Positions 1-12,529 of a stretch of DNA of 62,244 bases are shown here, piece by piece. The stretch is from Nemertoderma westbladi. Lineage: Eukaryota; Xenacoelomorpha; Nemertodermatida; Nemertodermatidae. A model generated the notes under the pieces. That model saw only the letters and a list, made by a program, of their open reading frames with translations, was not told where the DNA came from and made no database searches. Within the stretch, counting starts at the first letter, position 1. Each line of letters starts with the position of its first letter. A program made the translations under genes and the position numbers. The stretch covers positions 1 through 62,244 of the forward strand of contig JAUCBJ010003542.1 of the NCBI GenBank assembly GCA_032718475.1. Direction: 5' to 3'.

Positions 1-352
1 ACTCGGTACAAAACTTACATTTTATGTCACAAAAGTTATAAACAGGTTTTTTTAATTTCAGCTCGCTTCGCTCGCATTTACGGTGTAAAACGAACTATAA
101 AGTCTAGGTAAGCCTTTTGTGTAGCGGTAAATTAGTCTATAAGAGATTTAGAAATTCTACTCATTGACAGACATCCATAATTCCTCTGTCAGCCGCTAGG
201 AGGAGTGACTAGATCCACTAATTTAACTGCTGTGTAAAGTTATCGTTTATTGTTGTTAGGAGTATTTAATAGAAATTAAATTCGACCAAATTGCCAATGG
301 GCAATGTAGACTGATAATATTGTTTTTGTTTCTTACCAAACCAAACAAAATG

Positions 353-426
353 GCTCGAACCCACAACCTCTGGAATCAGAGATATAAATTTATGGCAGCG
401 GATTAAACCACAATGCCATGGTGGAT
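353..426 (-). repeat. tRNA-derived SINE head
   Basis: Read on the minus strand, this 74-nt stretch resembles a tRNA gene. It starts near GGCATTGTGGTTTAATCC (A-box-like) and ends in GGTTGTGGGTTCGAGCC (B-box-like), the internal promoter elements used by RNA polymerase III. No clean cloverleaf is evident, so a SINE head is more likely than a functional tRNA gene. Related heads occur at 39760-39820 and 62011-62071. Confidence 0.5.
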
Positions 427-734
427 CTAATAAATTTATAACATGGTTAAAGAATAAGGGCCATTTGACGATATATTTCAATAAAAGTTATTTCAGTAAA
501 ATTTCGGCTATGTAGACTATAAACATAGATAACTAAACTTACTCGAAAGTTGATTCGCAGGTTCCTTTATACCATTTTAAATTATACTGTGGAATTCTAA
601 AAGCGGAATTCTTAAGAATGTTAGCAATTTTGGTCAAAATTTTAAAATTACTGCATAGGGGCCTTGAAAAGGTTAAACAGCCCTGATTGTATTGAAACCA
701 TCCAATAATATTGACCACTCCATATTAATATAGA

Positions 735-751
735 CCCCCCCCCCCCCCCCC
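735..751. repeat. poly-C tract (17 nt)
   Basis: Uninterrupted run of C. It is one of about nine G or C homopolymers of 15 nt or more in the window. The surrounding 430-920 region is AT-rich and shows no gene. Confidence 0.9.
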
Positions 752-924
752 TTGGACGGACAATGCCATCAAAGGTCTTAAAGTCAGTATTTTTAGTTTC
801 GTTTTGTTTAAGGTTTTTTAGTTTAGTTTTGTGTGTAACATTTAACATTTAGTTTAACATTATAGGTTACTAAATTGCATATTGTATTCGTTTTTCATGT
901 TATTTCTATTTCTGCCGTTGGAAA

Positions 925-1965
925 TTGCCTTTTATTGGTTTTAATTACTCAGCCCACAGCCCTGATAACCTTAATCCGGCCCGGGCCCCAGTCAACCCAA
1001 ACCTACAACCTGCTCTCATCTCTATGTCCAGGTCCACCATTGCCAACGAACCCGAGTGGAGATCAATCTCTGCTCTACCAACCCCTGTAACCCAGAGAAA
1101 GCTTTCCCACTCAGTGGACTCTGCCCTCCACACCCATCTCCTCGCCAAAGCTCCTGACCTCAGATCCCGGGCCCTTGCCAATTCCACGGCATTGCACCAT
1201 GCTGGGGAATGGCTTCAGGCTATCCCCTCTGAGAGTCTGGGCCTACACTTCCTGGACCAGGAATTCAGGCTCTTCCTGGTCTACTGGCTAGGTGTTTGCA
1301 TGGTCTCAGAACCAACCCCCTGTCCCATCCGCTCCTCTGCCTCTGACCCCTTTGGAGACCATCATGTTAGCTGTGGCGGTGAAGGAGACAGGATATCACG
1401 CCATGACTCACTCCGGAATGCTATCTTCCAAGGAGTTCAATCAGCAGCTCTAGCGCCCAGGAGTGAAGTCCCCGGCCTGATCCCTGGCTCCCGCAGTCGC
1501 CCTGCCGACATGTACCTTCCTAACTGGAAAAGGGGCCAGCCCGCATGGCACTAGATGTCACAGCTATCTCCCCTCTCCAGTCACGAACCCTCTCCCAAGC
1601 CGCCAGTACCCCTGGACATGCCCTCTCCATCGCCCGGGAACGCAAACTCACCGCCCACCTCGAGGTGTGCCGCAATTCGGTTGTGGGATTCACCCCTCTT
1701 GTGTTGGAAGCCCTGGTTGGATGGGACTCGGACTCCAGTGCAGTCCTCTGGGAAATCGCCCGTCTCCAGAGCCTCCGTCGAGGCATTCACGCTCCCGATG
1801 CGGCCAGGCACCTATTCCAACGCCTGTCCGTTACATTGTGGCGTAGGAATGCCGCGATGTGGCTCCGCAGAGGACCTGTTTCCCCCCCTCTGTGGATGGA
1901 TTCCAGTGACGCGAATTGCCCGGCCATTCGGGAACTCACTGGGTTCTTTCCATGAAGGCTTGTAA
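925..1965 (+). pseudogene. Retroelement polyprotein C-terminal fragment
   Basis: This GC-rich island in AT-rich surroundings encodes, in two overlapping frames, the C-terminal part of a retrotransposon protein. The first frame runs to about 1543 and contains a DPFGDHHVSCGGEGDR Cys/His cluster followed by RHDSLRNAIF and RPADMYLPNWKRGQPA. The second continues from about 1545 as LDVTAISPLQSRTLSQAA through RHLFQRLSVTLWRRNA. The switch needs a single-base indel near 1540. The PAD...DV spacing after a Cys/His motif resembles the restriction-like endonuclease region of some non-LTR elements, but that assignment is my inference. The reverse transcriptase core is absent upstream, so the copy is 5'-truncated and dead. 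Confidence 0.6.
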
Positions 1966-3779
1966 GTAGTTTAGTTTTTGTATGTGTTTACTCTGTACGC
2001 ACGAGTTTGATGCATGCTGTTCACAATATGTTTACCGGTCAGTTCTCAATTTATATTCATTAAAAATGTATTTTACTAACAAGTAAAAATTTTATTAAAA
2101 AAAAACCATAACATAGGTTGTTAGTGGTCTTTCAGTTCAGGTAAAACAAGGCCATGCATACTGTTCCTACTGTACAATGTACAGCCAGCCCATAAAAGCC
2201 ATACTGCTGATCTACGCCAATGTGATACCCCCCTCCCGCCTACATGGAGCGCGCCCTTGGGAAGGTTTACAGCGATTTTATCTAAGGGATGATATGGAGA
2301 TGGAAGTTGTGAATGTGGATTCCGCTTGGGGTTATCGAGTGATGACGGCCCTTTTATGTTTTATCGTAACTATCAATTAATAGTAAATCTAAAAATAATA
2401 TTTTAATAAATTTTGTTTTTATAAATTTACTCTTTTTATTTTCTTTCTCAAAAAATCTATGGTGCGCGGCGCCACGCGACCCTATTGTGGATCCGCGCCT
2501 GACGAGAGAGAGCGCCTACGTCAAGAACGGGGTTAGTCGGAGTAGAGTAAGTACTGTGTAGGCAAAGTACAATTTGCCTTAAACACGAAACTACGGAGGC
2601 AACCTAATGAATGACTCCTCTCTCTTGGCTTTTACCTGTAAGGCAAGGGGGACGACATACTAACTCCTCAGTACGATTTATCTCACTATCCAACCCCTTT
2701 CTTTATACTGGGGTGTTCCATGTCTGGCGCTCGAACTCACGTCATATAGGTAGGTAAGAAGACCGATCATATATAGATGGGCTAACCACCTTAAGTTCCA
2801 GAAGGTATTGTACTATGAAGTAATCGATGTAGAAAGTTAATCGGTGTATTACTTATGCACGTTTGCATCATGCATGGAGGATGGGTCGTTTTGAGATTTA
2901 ATTTTGGAGAAATAAACCTTTCTTCAAATTAAACATTTCCATTCTCGAATTATATACTATATAATAGTGGGTTAGGTGTGAGAGCTACAGGGTCGGAATT
3001 CCTTCCAAAAATCACGGTAACCGAGAGAAAGCCGCCCCAATATTAGATTATAACAACAACCAGCCCGACGTTTAATTTAGTTTATATTACACGATCAATG
3101 TTCACTCGTCATTAACCCAAAATGTATGTAAACTTTTGTTAAATTTGTTGGCTATGCGTTTGCGGCTGTTTGGACGGGCGTGTGGTACACTTTTCACATT
3201 GAAACCATGTTAAACCAATCATAGATTTTTAAGTTATATTTTATTATGGGAGGAAGAAGAACATAGAACGTTATTTAATGTATGTAACGAAATAATTGTT
3301 TTGGGGTTTAACTTGGAAGCCTCCCCAAATATTTGATAAATTATATTTAACATTATTTCCATGGTCATGGCAGCATGGTCATTCACCCGTCTTTCGTTAG
3401 AATTTTGTTCGCATGAAAGACAGTTTAGAGTTCTATATTAATGATTATTATCTCTTATCTGACTGGAGTAATAATATAGTATAGGATAAATGGAAGCAAG
3501 GTGTGACAGTAACAAATATTTCCCCGACACCCGAGCGTATCTAACTTCCACCTTACACTAAATCCCAATAGTTAATTCGGTCGGACAAGTAAACGAGAAA
3601 TAATAATTTTTTTAGATCCAAATGGAAATTCTAAAAACGAATCCGTGTTGGGATTCGTGGGTAGGGTATACCCTTCCCACGAAACTGGCGTGCATTCAGT
3701 TAATTGCGACCATGCGATGGTGCTCTTACCATGAACTAGTACTTTCGGTAAATATCAAGCATCACATTAAACTATCGGC
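1966..3779. other. Intergenic, no supported gene
   Basis: AT-rich sequence with short open frames only. A 67-codon frame at 2177-2380 has no recognisable motif. A possible SINE head lies at 2726-2792. Confidence 0.5.
2726..2792 (-). repeat. Possible second SINE family head
   Basis: On the minus strand the segment reads AAGGTGGTTAGCCCATCT and, about 40 nt later, GACGTGAGTTCGAGCGCC. This spacing resembles pol III A and B boxes. It is not the same sequence as the heads at 353, 39760 and 62011. The match is weaker, so the call is tentative. Confidence 0.3.
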
Positions 3780-4030
3780 CCATGTGAAGTGCACCCGACT
3801 TTCTGTTGTTATTACACTTTGCTTGCAGTTTACCCCGATGTGAAAAATACTAGGGCCTTGGTTATTCACCCAGTATACACCTTTACAGTAGGGCTGAATC
3901 TAACCAAAACAATAAACGAGTTAGTATTTGTACAGGTTGTAATATATGATGGAAATAAGCGCTATAAAACACTTATAATAAGGATAAACATAAAGTAAAA
4001 TACAAATTCTTCCGAAAAGTGAAAACCTGG
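3780..4030 (+). repeat. Dispersed repeat, family F, copy 1
   Basis: This block shares several segments in the same order with 38710-39065: CCC(A/G)TGTGAAG, ACTTTCTG, the GGGCTGAAT...AACCAAAACAATAAACGA core at 3890-3920, and a GCTATAA...ACACT block after it. No coding potential is seen. No terminal inverted repeats were found, so the class is unknown. Confidence 0.55.
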
Positions 4031-4058
4031 CATTCTTAACACTAACACAATAAAAAAA

Positions 4059-4076
4059 GGGGGGGGGGGGGGGGGG
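4059..4076. repeat. poly-G tract (18 nt)
   Basis: Uninterrupted G run directly after an A-rich stretch. Sequence from 4080 to 6640 is AT-rich, with the core AACCAAAACAA repeat at 4835-4853, a C-rich run at 5281-5298 and another G run at 6124-6147. I see no gene there. Confidence 0.9.
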
Positions 4077-5390
4077 TCGGTGTTGTGAAAATGCAGACAT
4101 GATAGCGAATTTGAGCGCCGGTGCTCAAAGGCATCCCCACAAAATGTAGTTAGAAAAAAAGTAAATTGTTGTTCACCGGTGCACAATCCGCAGTAACCAG
4201 TGGTTTCGGAAATGGTTACAATGGTTATAAGGAAATATTTCATATACAAATAAATATGTTAAATTTATTATAATATATCCAAAGAAACCTAGTATATTTA
4301 CTTCGCGTATGATAAACCAAATTATAATAAAAGCACAATAAAATGAATTCAAAATACCTGTAACAACTAAAACAACTTGAAAAAGGACGCAGCTAAAAAC
4401 AAAAGCATCATATTATAAATATTATTTAAATAAAAAGATACCAGATAATGACTGGAATGATAACAGAACACTATAATTAAGTTAAGGAAGGAGAAATTTA
4501 AAGGAACTGAAAACACATCACGAACTCAGCAAAGAGAGACAAACTAAATTAGATTATTAAATATAAATTTAACCCCAAATAGATATAGATAATTCAATAA
4601 CACAGATGAAAGTGAAGAGAAGATCCCCCCCAGAGGGGCACGGTAGTGGAGTGGCAATGGTTTCAGATTATCGAATTAGATTTTTGAAAATGGAAAAGAA
4701 ATCCATTGTTCAATAAATTGTATTGAGATGCTGTTTAGGGTAAAATCAACCGTTGAAGTTAATTTTGAAAATATTTGATTTCGTTAATCGCCAATAAAGA
4801 TGCCAATTAAAGACAGTTACAGTGACGGTCTCTTCTAACCAAAACAACAAACTACATTTAGAATCACAGTTTATAGTTAAATTTGTTCTTCGAGATAATA
4901 ATCTTTAGTTATCGTTATCCACTACAACCACTGCATGACTCGCCTCACATATGAAGTAATCTATTAATTAATCAGCAGTAACTGTAAGATAATGAGAGTT
5001 ATAAACATATTAAAACAAAAATGAATGAGTGGTATAATTTACAATTAAAATCAAATACATTTCAAAGTATATAATAGTCAAATAGTGCTTCAATATTGTT
5101 ATGGATTATGACACGAACATTAAAAAAAAATGAAAGTAACACGCTGCACCTACACAACACAGACTCACTGACTAAAAGTAAATCAGGTCTCACAAAATCC
5201 CAAAGAGAAACGATTTATTGCAATATAGGCCGATAAACAGACTTACCTGGGTTTTTGCGGTGTGTTTAAGGCCCGAGTAGCCCCCCCCCCCTCCCCCCAT
5301 ATAGTATAATTTAATGAGGATTTCATATCTGTACACAGCTTAGCGAGACCTCTTTTAGTTCTAGATTTATCGCTGTTTTTCCGTATGACG

Positions 5391-5515
5391 GTCTATCCGT
5401 CAAATTGTAAGAAAGACAACTTGACAGACAAACTAGATTCAAGTAAACCTTAATACTGACATCGGAAAAGAAATCAGCGACCCCGAAACCCCCATAATGA
5501 AAGTTCTAGCTCGGT
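5391..5515 (+). repeat. Diverged copy of the GACAGACA/ACTGACATCGGAAA repeat
   Basis: The order TGACAGACAAACTAGATTC, ACTGACATCGGAAA, GAAATCAGCGACC and AAACCCCCATAATG parallels the threefold tandem repeat at 20728-21125. This points to a dispersed family; its mechanism of spread is not visible. Confidence 0.45.
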
Positions 5516-6123
5516 GATGTGCTTCTGTCGTGCCACAAATGATTCACCAACCAGACCACAGACAACCAGTTATGGCGGGAATGTTTATACTTTGAAGGCA
5601 ATTATCTCGGAATGACATTTTTCACTCCTCCGCCATTTTCAACCAATTTTCTAAATTTTTGGCACATTTGAAAGGGTTTCGGCAGTTCTTTAATAGTTTT
5701 CGGCTGGAATTTTTATATTTCTGTTTGTACTGACAATTTTTCATATAACAGCCAAAAATTTGCAAAAATTTTGTCAAATTTTCATAAATATTAATTAATA
5801 TTTTTATTAATTTTCATAAAAACGTAAATGCAAAACTAACAATTTTAACTGATAACTTTTGTGGAGTTTACCTCCGTTATTCGAAAAACATTGTTTCAGC
5901 CAATTTCATGTCAGATTGACTAGTTAGCATCTTAACCGCTATTCGTGTTCCATTCAATGGCAGCTAGAGGGCGACTGGAAATTTGAAAATTTTGCGACTG
6001 GTAATATGAAATTTTTTCGAAAAATCAATATTTTAGCCATATTTTAAAGGCGCATACTGTATAAAATCAAAATATTTTTAAATTGTAGAGATTTTTAGAA
6101 ATTGTAGACATATCAATAAAGTT

Positions 6124-6147
6124 GGGGGGGGGGGGGGGGGGGGGGGG
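6124..6147. repeat. poly-G tract (24 nt)
   Basis: The second-longest homopolymer in the window, 0.5 kb downstream of the FAM13-like stop codon. Confidence 0.9.
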
Positions 6148-6642
6148 TACTCCGGCCTTAATGTGATTGACGGTGGCGCAAACAGTTAATGACGCCTGAC
6201 TCGGGTTTTATACTTTGATAATTAGGTTAATATACAGACAGAATAAATTTTAGACGTAACTGTTTCGATTAGTTTATGATCCGGATATGTTGTGAACCTT
6301 CAGAAGATCTTTAATTAAATTGAGTTGTTGTACGACCTGTTCTAGGGATTGTTATCGATTTGGTTAGAGTTTAATCCATTAACTTAGGCGTTTTCGAGAT
6401 ATTCCAAAGGATTACGGAAGTTACATATCACAAATAATTCACAGCCTAAAACGTAACTGCATAATTATTCAATTTACTTAAAAAAAAGGTAGCAAAAAAA
6501 AATAGAAAATTAACAACCTAGAATGTTATAGGTTTGGCAGCAGCGCCCTCGTTTTGCAAACCTTACCCGTGTGAAACGCTGGATATAGGCAAAAAATATT
6601 ACATTTACCTAACTAACTACTATTAAAAACCATTGCACGAAT

Positions 6643-9600
6643 TCAGGAAGGCCCTGCAGTTTCCTTACTCTTACTAATATAAGCATCAATAACACACAGC
6701 TGGGCCTTCAGTTCCTTATAATCCTTATACTGCTTCGATAAAGGTTGTCGGTCATCTTTTGTCAGTTTCCGTCCTTCACTTCTTGCGAAGTCGTCCTCGA
6801 ATTCTTTGAGTAATTTACGCAATCTCCGTTTCTGCGAACGAATTTGCGATTGTTTAAATTTGAGATCGTCGAGGGAATGCAAGGACGTACTGGCGAGGAT
6901 ACTGTCCAAAAGTTTCTGGTCCCCGTCGAAACTTACAGCTGAAAGGGAAATATATATATAACTACAGTATAGTTTAATATTATTTAAATACATCAATGTC
7001 AATAAAATAATAAATTTATACAAATATGAGTAATATGTTGAAAACTAATAAAGGCTAGAGGTGGCAAAAATAAAAAATTTATAAATAAAAGGTCCTCTGA
7101 TGATTAATTTAATCAAAATTTTAACAAAAAAAACAACCTCATTTTTTTATTTATTTCTGGCTGTTCAACAAATATTTATATCTCTTAAATAGCTGGCCAT
7201 TCATAGAGCTTTCAGATTAGAGAATAACATTGCCTTAATTTGTAAACAACGGATATCAGAAGCCAATGTCGAAAATATCCATTCCAGAACTTATAATTAT
7301 TTAACATGAGGTAAACTCGCCCGGGCTACCCATACTGGGCCCGGTTAAAATACAGCTATAAGCTCTTACCGTTGTAAATTTGTTGTAAGTTACCTTTTTT
7401 GTCAAATTCGTTAACAAGTTTGACAAAAAAATTACACTTTTTTGATGACAAAAAAATAAATGCTGAATTAAATTTCAAAGTATTTTCCATGACATTATTG
7501 ACATTAATAATAATATTGCATTTAAATAGATAGCGCTGATGGTATCCACAGGTTATTTAATATTCTAGAATATTATAATATCATATTAGTGCCTATATTA
7601 CCTAAATATACATTCTATTTTCTATCTCGCTTTAGTTATTTCCCTATCACTGATATAATCTTCATGGAAGATATATATTTATATATTTTTTTAAAGTGAC
7701 TTAGAACAAAATAAAACAACATAAGTGGTGACAAAAAGTAAACATTTTTGTCTTGCTTTCTTATTTATCTCGCTACGCTCGCCAAATAAAAACAGTCTTT
7801 TTTGCCACCACTTAAATAGTTTAAAGTGTACAGTAATGTTTAAAAGAAAACGTTAGCAAAAAAGTGGTTTTAAAATATAGCAACGTGTCATTTCCATGTA
7901 ATAAATAGGAAATTATTACTGTTACAATAAATATTGTAAAGTATTTGAAAAGTTATTTTGAAATATGTTATTTACGTTTAAACTGTTAACCACATAGCCA
8001 GAAACCTTTTAAAGAGTCCTAGGCCTATTCAGTTTGTTGTTTATTTAGTTTATATTCGAATTCGGACTTTTCGGGATTTCCGGGATCGGGACCGGGATTA
8101 TCACTCTCGGGATCCCGATTTTCGGGATGGGGATTGCAATTTTGGATTAAATTCCCTTAAAGTGGCGGGTTTTGGGTAGCACTCACTCTTACACTTCTGA
8201 AATATTAGTAAGATAAAGTTATATTAAAATATCTTATAATTGATTACTGGATGGTTTACTGAAATAAAAATTAGAGAAAAATCAAAACATTTCCGTCGTG
8301 CTGGAATTTTTTTTAGATGTTCCACAAATTAATTTAACCATTTAAACTTCGGGATCCCGTTCCAATAAAGTCGGAATCGGGATTGGATATTTCGCTGGGA
8401 TTCGGGTAAGTGTAAAGTCTAATTGGTTTGCCAATATATTTTCAATCGTTATATCGCAGTTGCACATAATTTCTCCGTATGTCACTACGCCAGCAGCGCG
8501 TATACGGCCAGTATAGGTCAGTATGCAGTAGGGATGCGACAGAGCTAAAATTTCATCCGGAGCCGGAGCCCGGAGGTTCCTCCGGATTACAATATGAGCT
8601 CCGGCCGGAGACGGAGCCGGAGCCGGAGGTTTGGTGATTGATAATTCCAGTGTATTATTATAGTAGACATAAACAGATATGTGTCCATGAGACATGGGGG
8701 GGGGGGGGGGGGGGGGGATTTGATGCAATTTCTTACGCGGCGAATTAATATCTCGCCTCAATGTTAAATTATCAATTAAGGGAAATGAGCAATTTACAGT
8801 CGCATACTATTATAATCAAAACAATAAACTAACTATATTCAATATAACAGGTTACAGTTTTTTTGTAGTAATCAGCAGTTATATGCGTCGATTTTCCCCT
8901 GGAGAGGGAAGGGATGAATTTATATTGCGTCCAAAGACTCCCTGCTGTAAAATGGTACATCAACCAATGGGTATCGTGACGAAGCCAAAAAACTATATGG
9001 GGGGGGGGGGGGGGGTGATACTCTACCGACATCAAAACAACGCAGGACATTATTATGACCATCGCTAATTATGTCTATAATTTATGTCAGGTAATACGTC
9101 ATAGGTCCTATAGTCGTTAGGTCCCGTGACATAATGTCCTGCGACAATAGATCCTTAGTTACAACAGCTATGATTACTAGTATAAAATTAATCTGTAACA
9201 TGTGCTATCGAGTCTCGTTTATTGTTTTGGTTAGAATAATACCGGTCCGTCACTATATAACCTGCACCCTTCTCGACTGAAAAAACGACATGAACAGTAC
9301 CAACCTGTTGTGGGATGGGGGTGGGGGTCAGTGGAATTGGGGTTCTATAGACTGACGAACGAAACGGAGTACATGTACAGTATTTAATATTTTTAATTAG
9401 GGAAGAATATTAATTGAATTAACTGAATCATTTCAATGTTTTTGTTTAAACATTTAAACAATTTCACAAGGGTGGGTGGGGGTTTATTAGGAAACTTAAA
9501 AAAACAAGCTGTAAATTACTTAATGAGTTATTATGTTAATTACTATGATATTTACATTATTCATACATCAGAAAAACTTATTATTTTAATTCAAATTTCA

Positions 9601-12060
9601 ACAACATAAGCTCCGGATTGGCTCCGGGTTAATTTGCCCGGAGCCGGAACCAGAGCCGGAACTAGAAAATTGGCCCGGAGCTCCGGATTTCCGGAGGCCG
9701 GAGCTCTGTCGCATCCCTAGTATGCAGTCAGATGATTTGTTTTGGATAGTAAAATTTTAGGAAAAAATCAAAATAAAAAATAGACTCGGTTAGAATAGAT
9801 TCGGATATAGACTTTACTTAAAGCAATTTATGGATTTTAATTACCGAAAAATTGCCCGACAATTATAACAAACTCAATTAAATTCGTGCTTTTTTGTGTT
9901 TGTTTAGGTCTTTGATTACCTATCTTACTTCATTATAGTACAATATAATTTATAAGAATAATAACAATACTAACATCATATAAATTAAAATTAATTAAGT
10001 AAATATATACTATTAATCAAATCCGGATCGTGGTAAATATTCCATTATCATTAACAACGATTAAATAAAACCTTTGAGTATCACTAAGAGATTCCTTTAC
10101 AGATACGGAACTCACCTTCAGTGGAATGTGCGGTTGCCGGAGTAACGAATTCGGAGAAGGAGTGTCTCTCCCTAACGGCCTCCTGCAGGGCCAACAATCG
10201 CTTCACCGCTCGGTACCGGTCGTATATCGCCTTCACGACCTCCTTCGCGTGTCGGGAGTTCGGTCTACCAAATATACTCTCTATATAGAGTAAATCCTTC
10301 TGCAAGGAGACCTTCTCGGCCTTAACTTGGAGCGGCGTCATCGCGTTGATGTTGTCCGGCCGTCCGGCCGAGCGCCGCTTTTCGCGCTGTCCAATAATCG
10401 TCTCCTCCACCAGCCGGGACAAGTCGCAACCGGAGTCGGAGTCGGAACCCTCGTGGTCGTCGCCGTAGGTGAGCGCGGGTTGGGAGGATGAGCGGTGGTG
10501 GTGGTTGCTACGGACCGACTCGGTTACTGTGGTCGCGTCGTCGCTGACCGACGGGGCCCCGGACGACGCCCGCGAGGGGCGGAGGGCGGGAACCTTCGTT
10601 AACGTCGTTACGTTGGCATCCAATTTCGAGTTGATCTGAGTTTCCAAACCCTCATCGCTCTGCGCGGTACTTCTTTCATCCTTCTCGGTTACTTTCAGTT
10701 TCGATTTATAACTAGAATTAATATCCTTCTGTTCGCTATAAATATCTTTGGATGAGGAACACAGGAAGGGTTTCGGTTTGTATTCGTCGACCAGCGACTG
10801 ATACGGCGTATCCCACGTTCGCGTATTAGACACCGTATCACGCGTATCCGACACCGTATCCGGGACGGTATCCTGTGTATCCGACCTCGCAATCCCGGAG
10901 GAACTCGGAATGTCCGACTCGACCCGATCGGTATCGATAAGTTGCGAGTCGTCGACGGAACCCCGAGAGGGGATCCTCCGGTTGGCCGGCGGCTGGGGGC
11001 GCTGCGAGGTCAACGACCTCAGGGTGACCGCGTTGTTACACAGCACGTCTACGTTACAGTCCCCGGGTAGGTTCCCTACGGAGCCCTCGCTCCCGTTGGT
11101 GTCAGTATCGAGCTTACGACTGTCGATCTCCTTTAGGACTTCCTCGGCGAACGAGTCGCCCATTATATGGCGGACCGGACCGCCGAACAGTCGTTGCGAC
11201 ACCAACTCCTCGATGCAGTTGGAAAGCGCCGCGGAATTACCGGTCGAGGAAGGAGAAGCACCGAATGAGTCGTCGTTAAACGTGAGATCGTCCAGGGCGA
11301 AAGGAGAATCTACGTTGGAGCGAACCGGCGTCGCCGAGTCCGAATCGATCGGGTAGAACGAGAGATTGTCGTCGCCGGACCAGTTATCGTAAACGCTGCG
11401 ACGCGACGCAACCTTCTGCTCGAACAACACGGAGAATCCCTGGATGAACTTCTGGGTGAGTTGGTTGGTGATCCCTTGTTCCCGTAGCCCGTCGATTCCG
11501 TCGCCCACCCGGAATAAATTCGGCCCGAAAACGATGCCGAGCGCGGTGAAGGACATTTTATTGGTGGGCTCGTGAGCCACTACAACGAGGAATTGCACGA
11601 GATACCTCAAAACGCGGTAGTTTTCAGGTGGAAGTCGTTGCAGAAGATCGCGGATTTTCCCATCGAGAATTGCTCCTGCCGTGTTACTTTTGATGTGTTC
11701 TTCAAAAACGGTAATAAAGTGACCGTGTAAAGAGGGGGGTATAATCGGCTCAGGGAGTTCTCTCAGGAATAGTTTAAGCAGAGAGGCGCACGCAGTCACG
11801 TCACATAATCCGTCGAAACTTGAGTCGCCAAATTGATCGAAATCGTTTTTCAATTTCTCAACAAGACGCGCGCTGCTGTTCACACGGAATAAACCCTCGC
11901 TCCCCAACCCGTGTTTAGTTATAAATGTAATGCATTTCTCTAGAATATGCGGGATCTCAGATCCGTTCAGTTCGCATAAAGTCTTAAGAGAAACACCAAA
12001 TGTTCGGTAAGTTACAGGAGATTTCTTCATGGAGGACGGGGACAGTTTATTTCGCGGCAT
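6643..12060 (-). CDS. FAM13 (homologue): FAM13-family RhoGAP protein, two coding exons
   Basis: Predicted join: exon 12060-10116 and exon 6938-6643, giving 746 residues. The donor after ACTGAAG is GTGAGT and the acceptor is TTTCCCTTTCAG. One base of a codon is carried across (G|CT) and the frame stays open, which supports the model. Residues about 20-215 form a RhoGAP domain with the arginine finger in GLFRVNS (Arg59), the KLFLRELPEPII helix and NKMS..ALGIVFGPNLF. This domain family stimulates GTP hydrolysis by Rho GTPases. Residues about 215-570 are low-complexity and Ser-rich. Two C-terminal helical blocks are diagnostic for FAM13A/B/C proteins: KVSLQKDLLYIESIFGRP near residue 580, and in the second exon RLRKLLKEFEDDF plus LKAQLCVIDAYISK. 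Vertebrate FAM13 genes have many introns, so this compact structure is unusual. The start is the first in-frame ATG before the GAP domain; additional 5' exons cannot be excluded. The GAP exon is GC-rich relative to its flanks. Confidence 0.88.
6939..10115 (-). other. Intron of the FAM13-like gene
   Basis: A 3177-bp intron bounded by GT (minus strand 10115) and AG (6939). It holds a hAT-type element at 8529-9719. A second GGGATCCCGA-rich inverted patch between about 8057 and 8400 may be another small element, but its ends were not resolved. Confidence 0.8.
8529..9719. mobile_element. Non-autonomous hAT-type element (1191 bp)
   Basis: The ends are TAGGGATGCGACAGAGCT and its exact reverse complement. 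They are flanked by an identical 8-bp duplication, GTATGCAG, at 8521-8528 and 9720-9727. Subterminal CCGGAGCCGGAG motifs occur at both ends. TAGGG termini with 8-bp target duplications are typical of hAT elements. No transposase ORF is present, so it depended on another copy. It contains two poly-G tracts (8696-8717, 8999-9015) and one dispersed TTTATTGTTTTGGTTAGAA repeat (9215-9234). Confidence 0.9.
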
Positions 12061-12355
12061 ATTAAAAATGTAACTGTCGGACCCAAATCAGCAAATGATA
12101 CCGGTATAGAAGAGCAGCCAAGAGCCAACCACTTGCTGGTTCGGTTAGTCAATCAAATAACATATGAACATATGAATATTAAATATGAAATGATAGGCCT
12201 ATCTGCCTATATGAATAGGTAAATAAATATTAAATATATAACGGCATATAAAGGATAAATTTAGAGACCGCCTAACAGATCTGTTACAGCTCTACATTTT
12301 CTCGGGTACCCTATTCTCATTGTTTATTCAAAAGGATAGGGTTTCCGTTTCCCTG

Positions 12356-12529
12356 TCGAAATCCTAGACAAAAAGTGTCTTAAACCCCAACCCTACCTGG
12401 TGCTGGTACCCTCATTCTAACCCGAATTGGAACCCTGAAATTACATTTAAGGTTAAGCCATTTTGAGGCCGAAGGGCTCAAAATGGCTTAAATGTGATTT
12501 AAAACACTTTTTGTCTAGGGTTTCGATTG
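12356..12529. mobile_element. Small inverted-repeat element with internal hairpin
   Basis: The inverted termini read CCTAGACAAAAAGTGT near 12363 and ACACTTTTTGTCTAGG near 12504, extending with mismatches to about 170 bp overall. In the middle, 12453-12467 and 12477-12491 form a perfect 15-bp stem (TTAAGCCATTTTGAG and its complement) with a 9-nt loop. It lies about 300 bp upstream of the FAM13-like ATG, in the likely promoter region. No target duplication was identified, so the exact ends are uncertain. Confidence 0.65.

Noticed and set aside
353-426. Functional tRNA gene
   Set aside because: A and B boxes are visible but paired stems are poor, and similar heads recur as dispersed repeats, so a SINE is preferred.
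8057-8400. Another hAT-like element with GGGATCCCGA ends
   Set aside because: Inverted words are present but neither exact termini nor a target duplication could be found.
10910-11356. 148-codon plus-strand frame inside the FAM13 exon
   Set aside because: Antisense shadow; the minus-strand frame has recognisable RhoGAP and FAM13 motifs.
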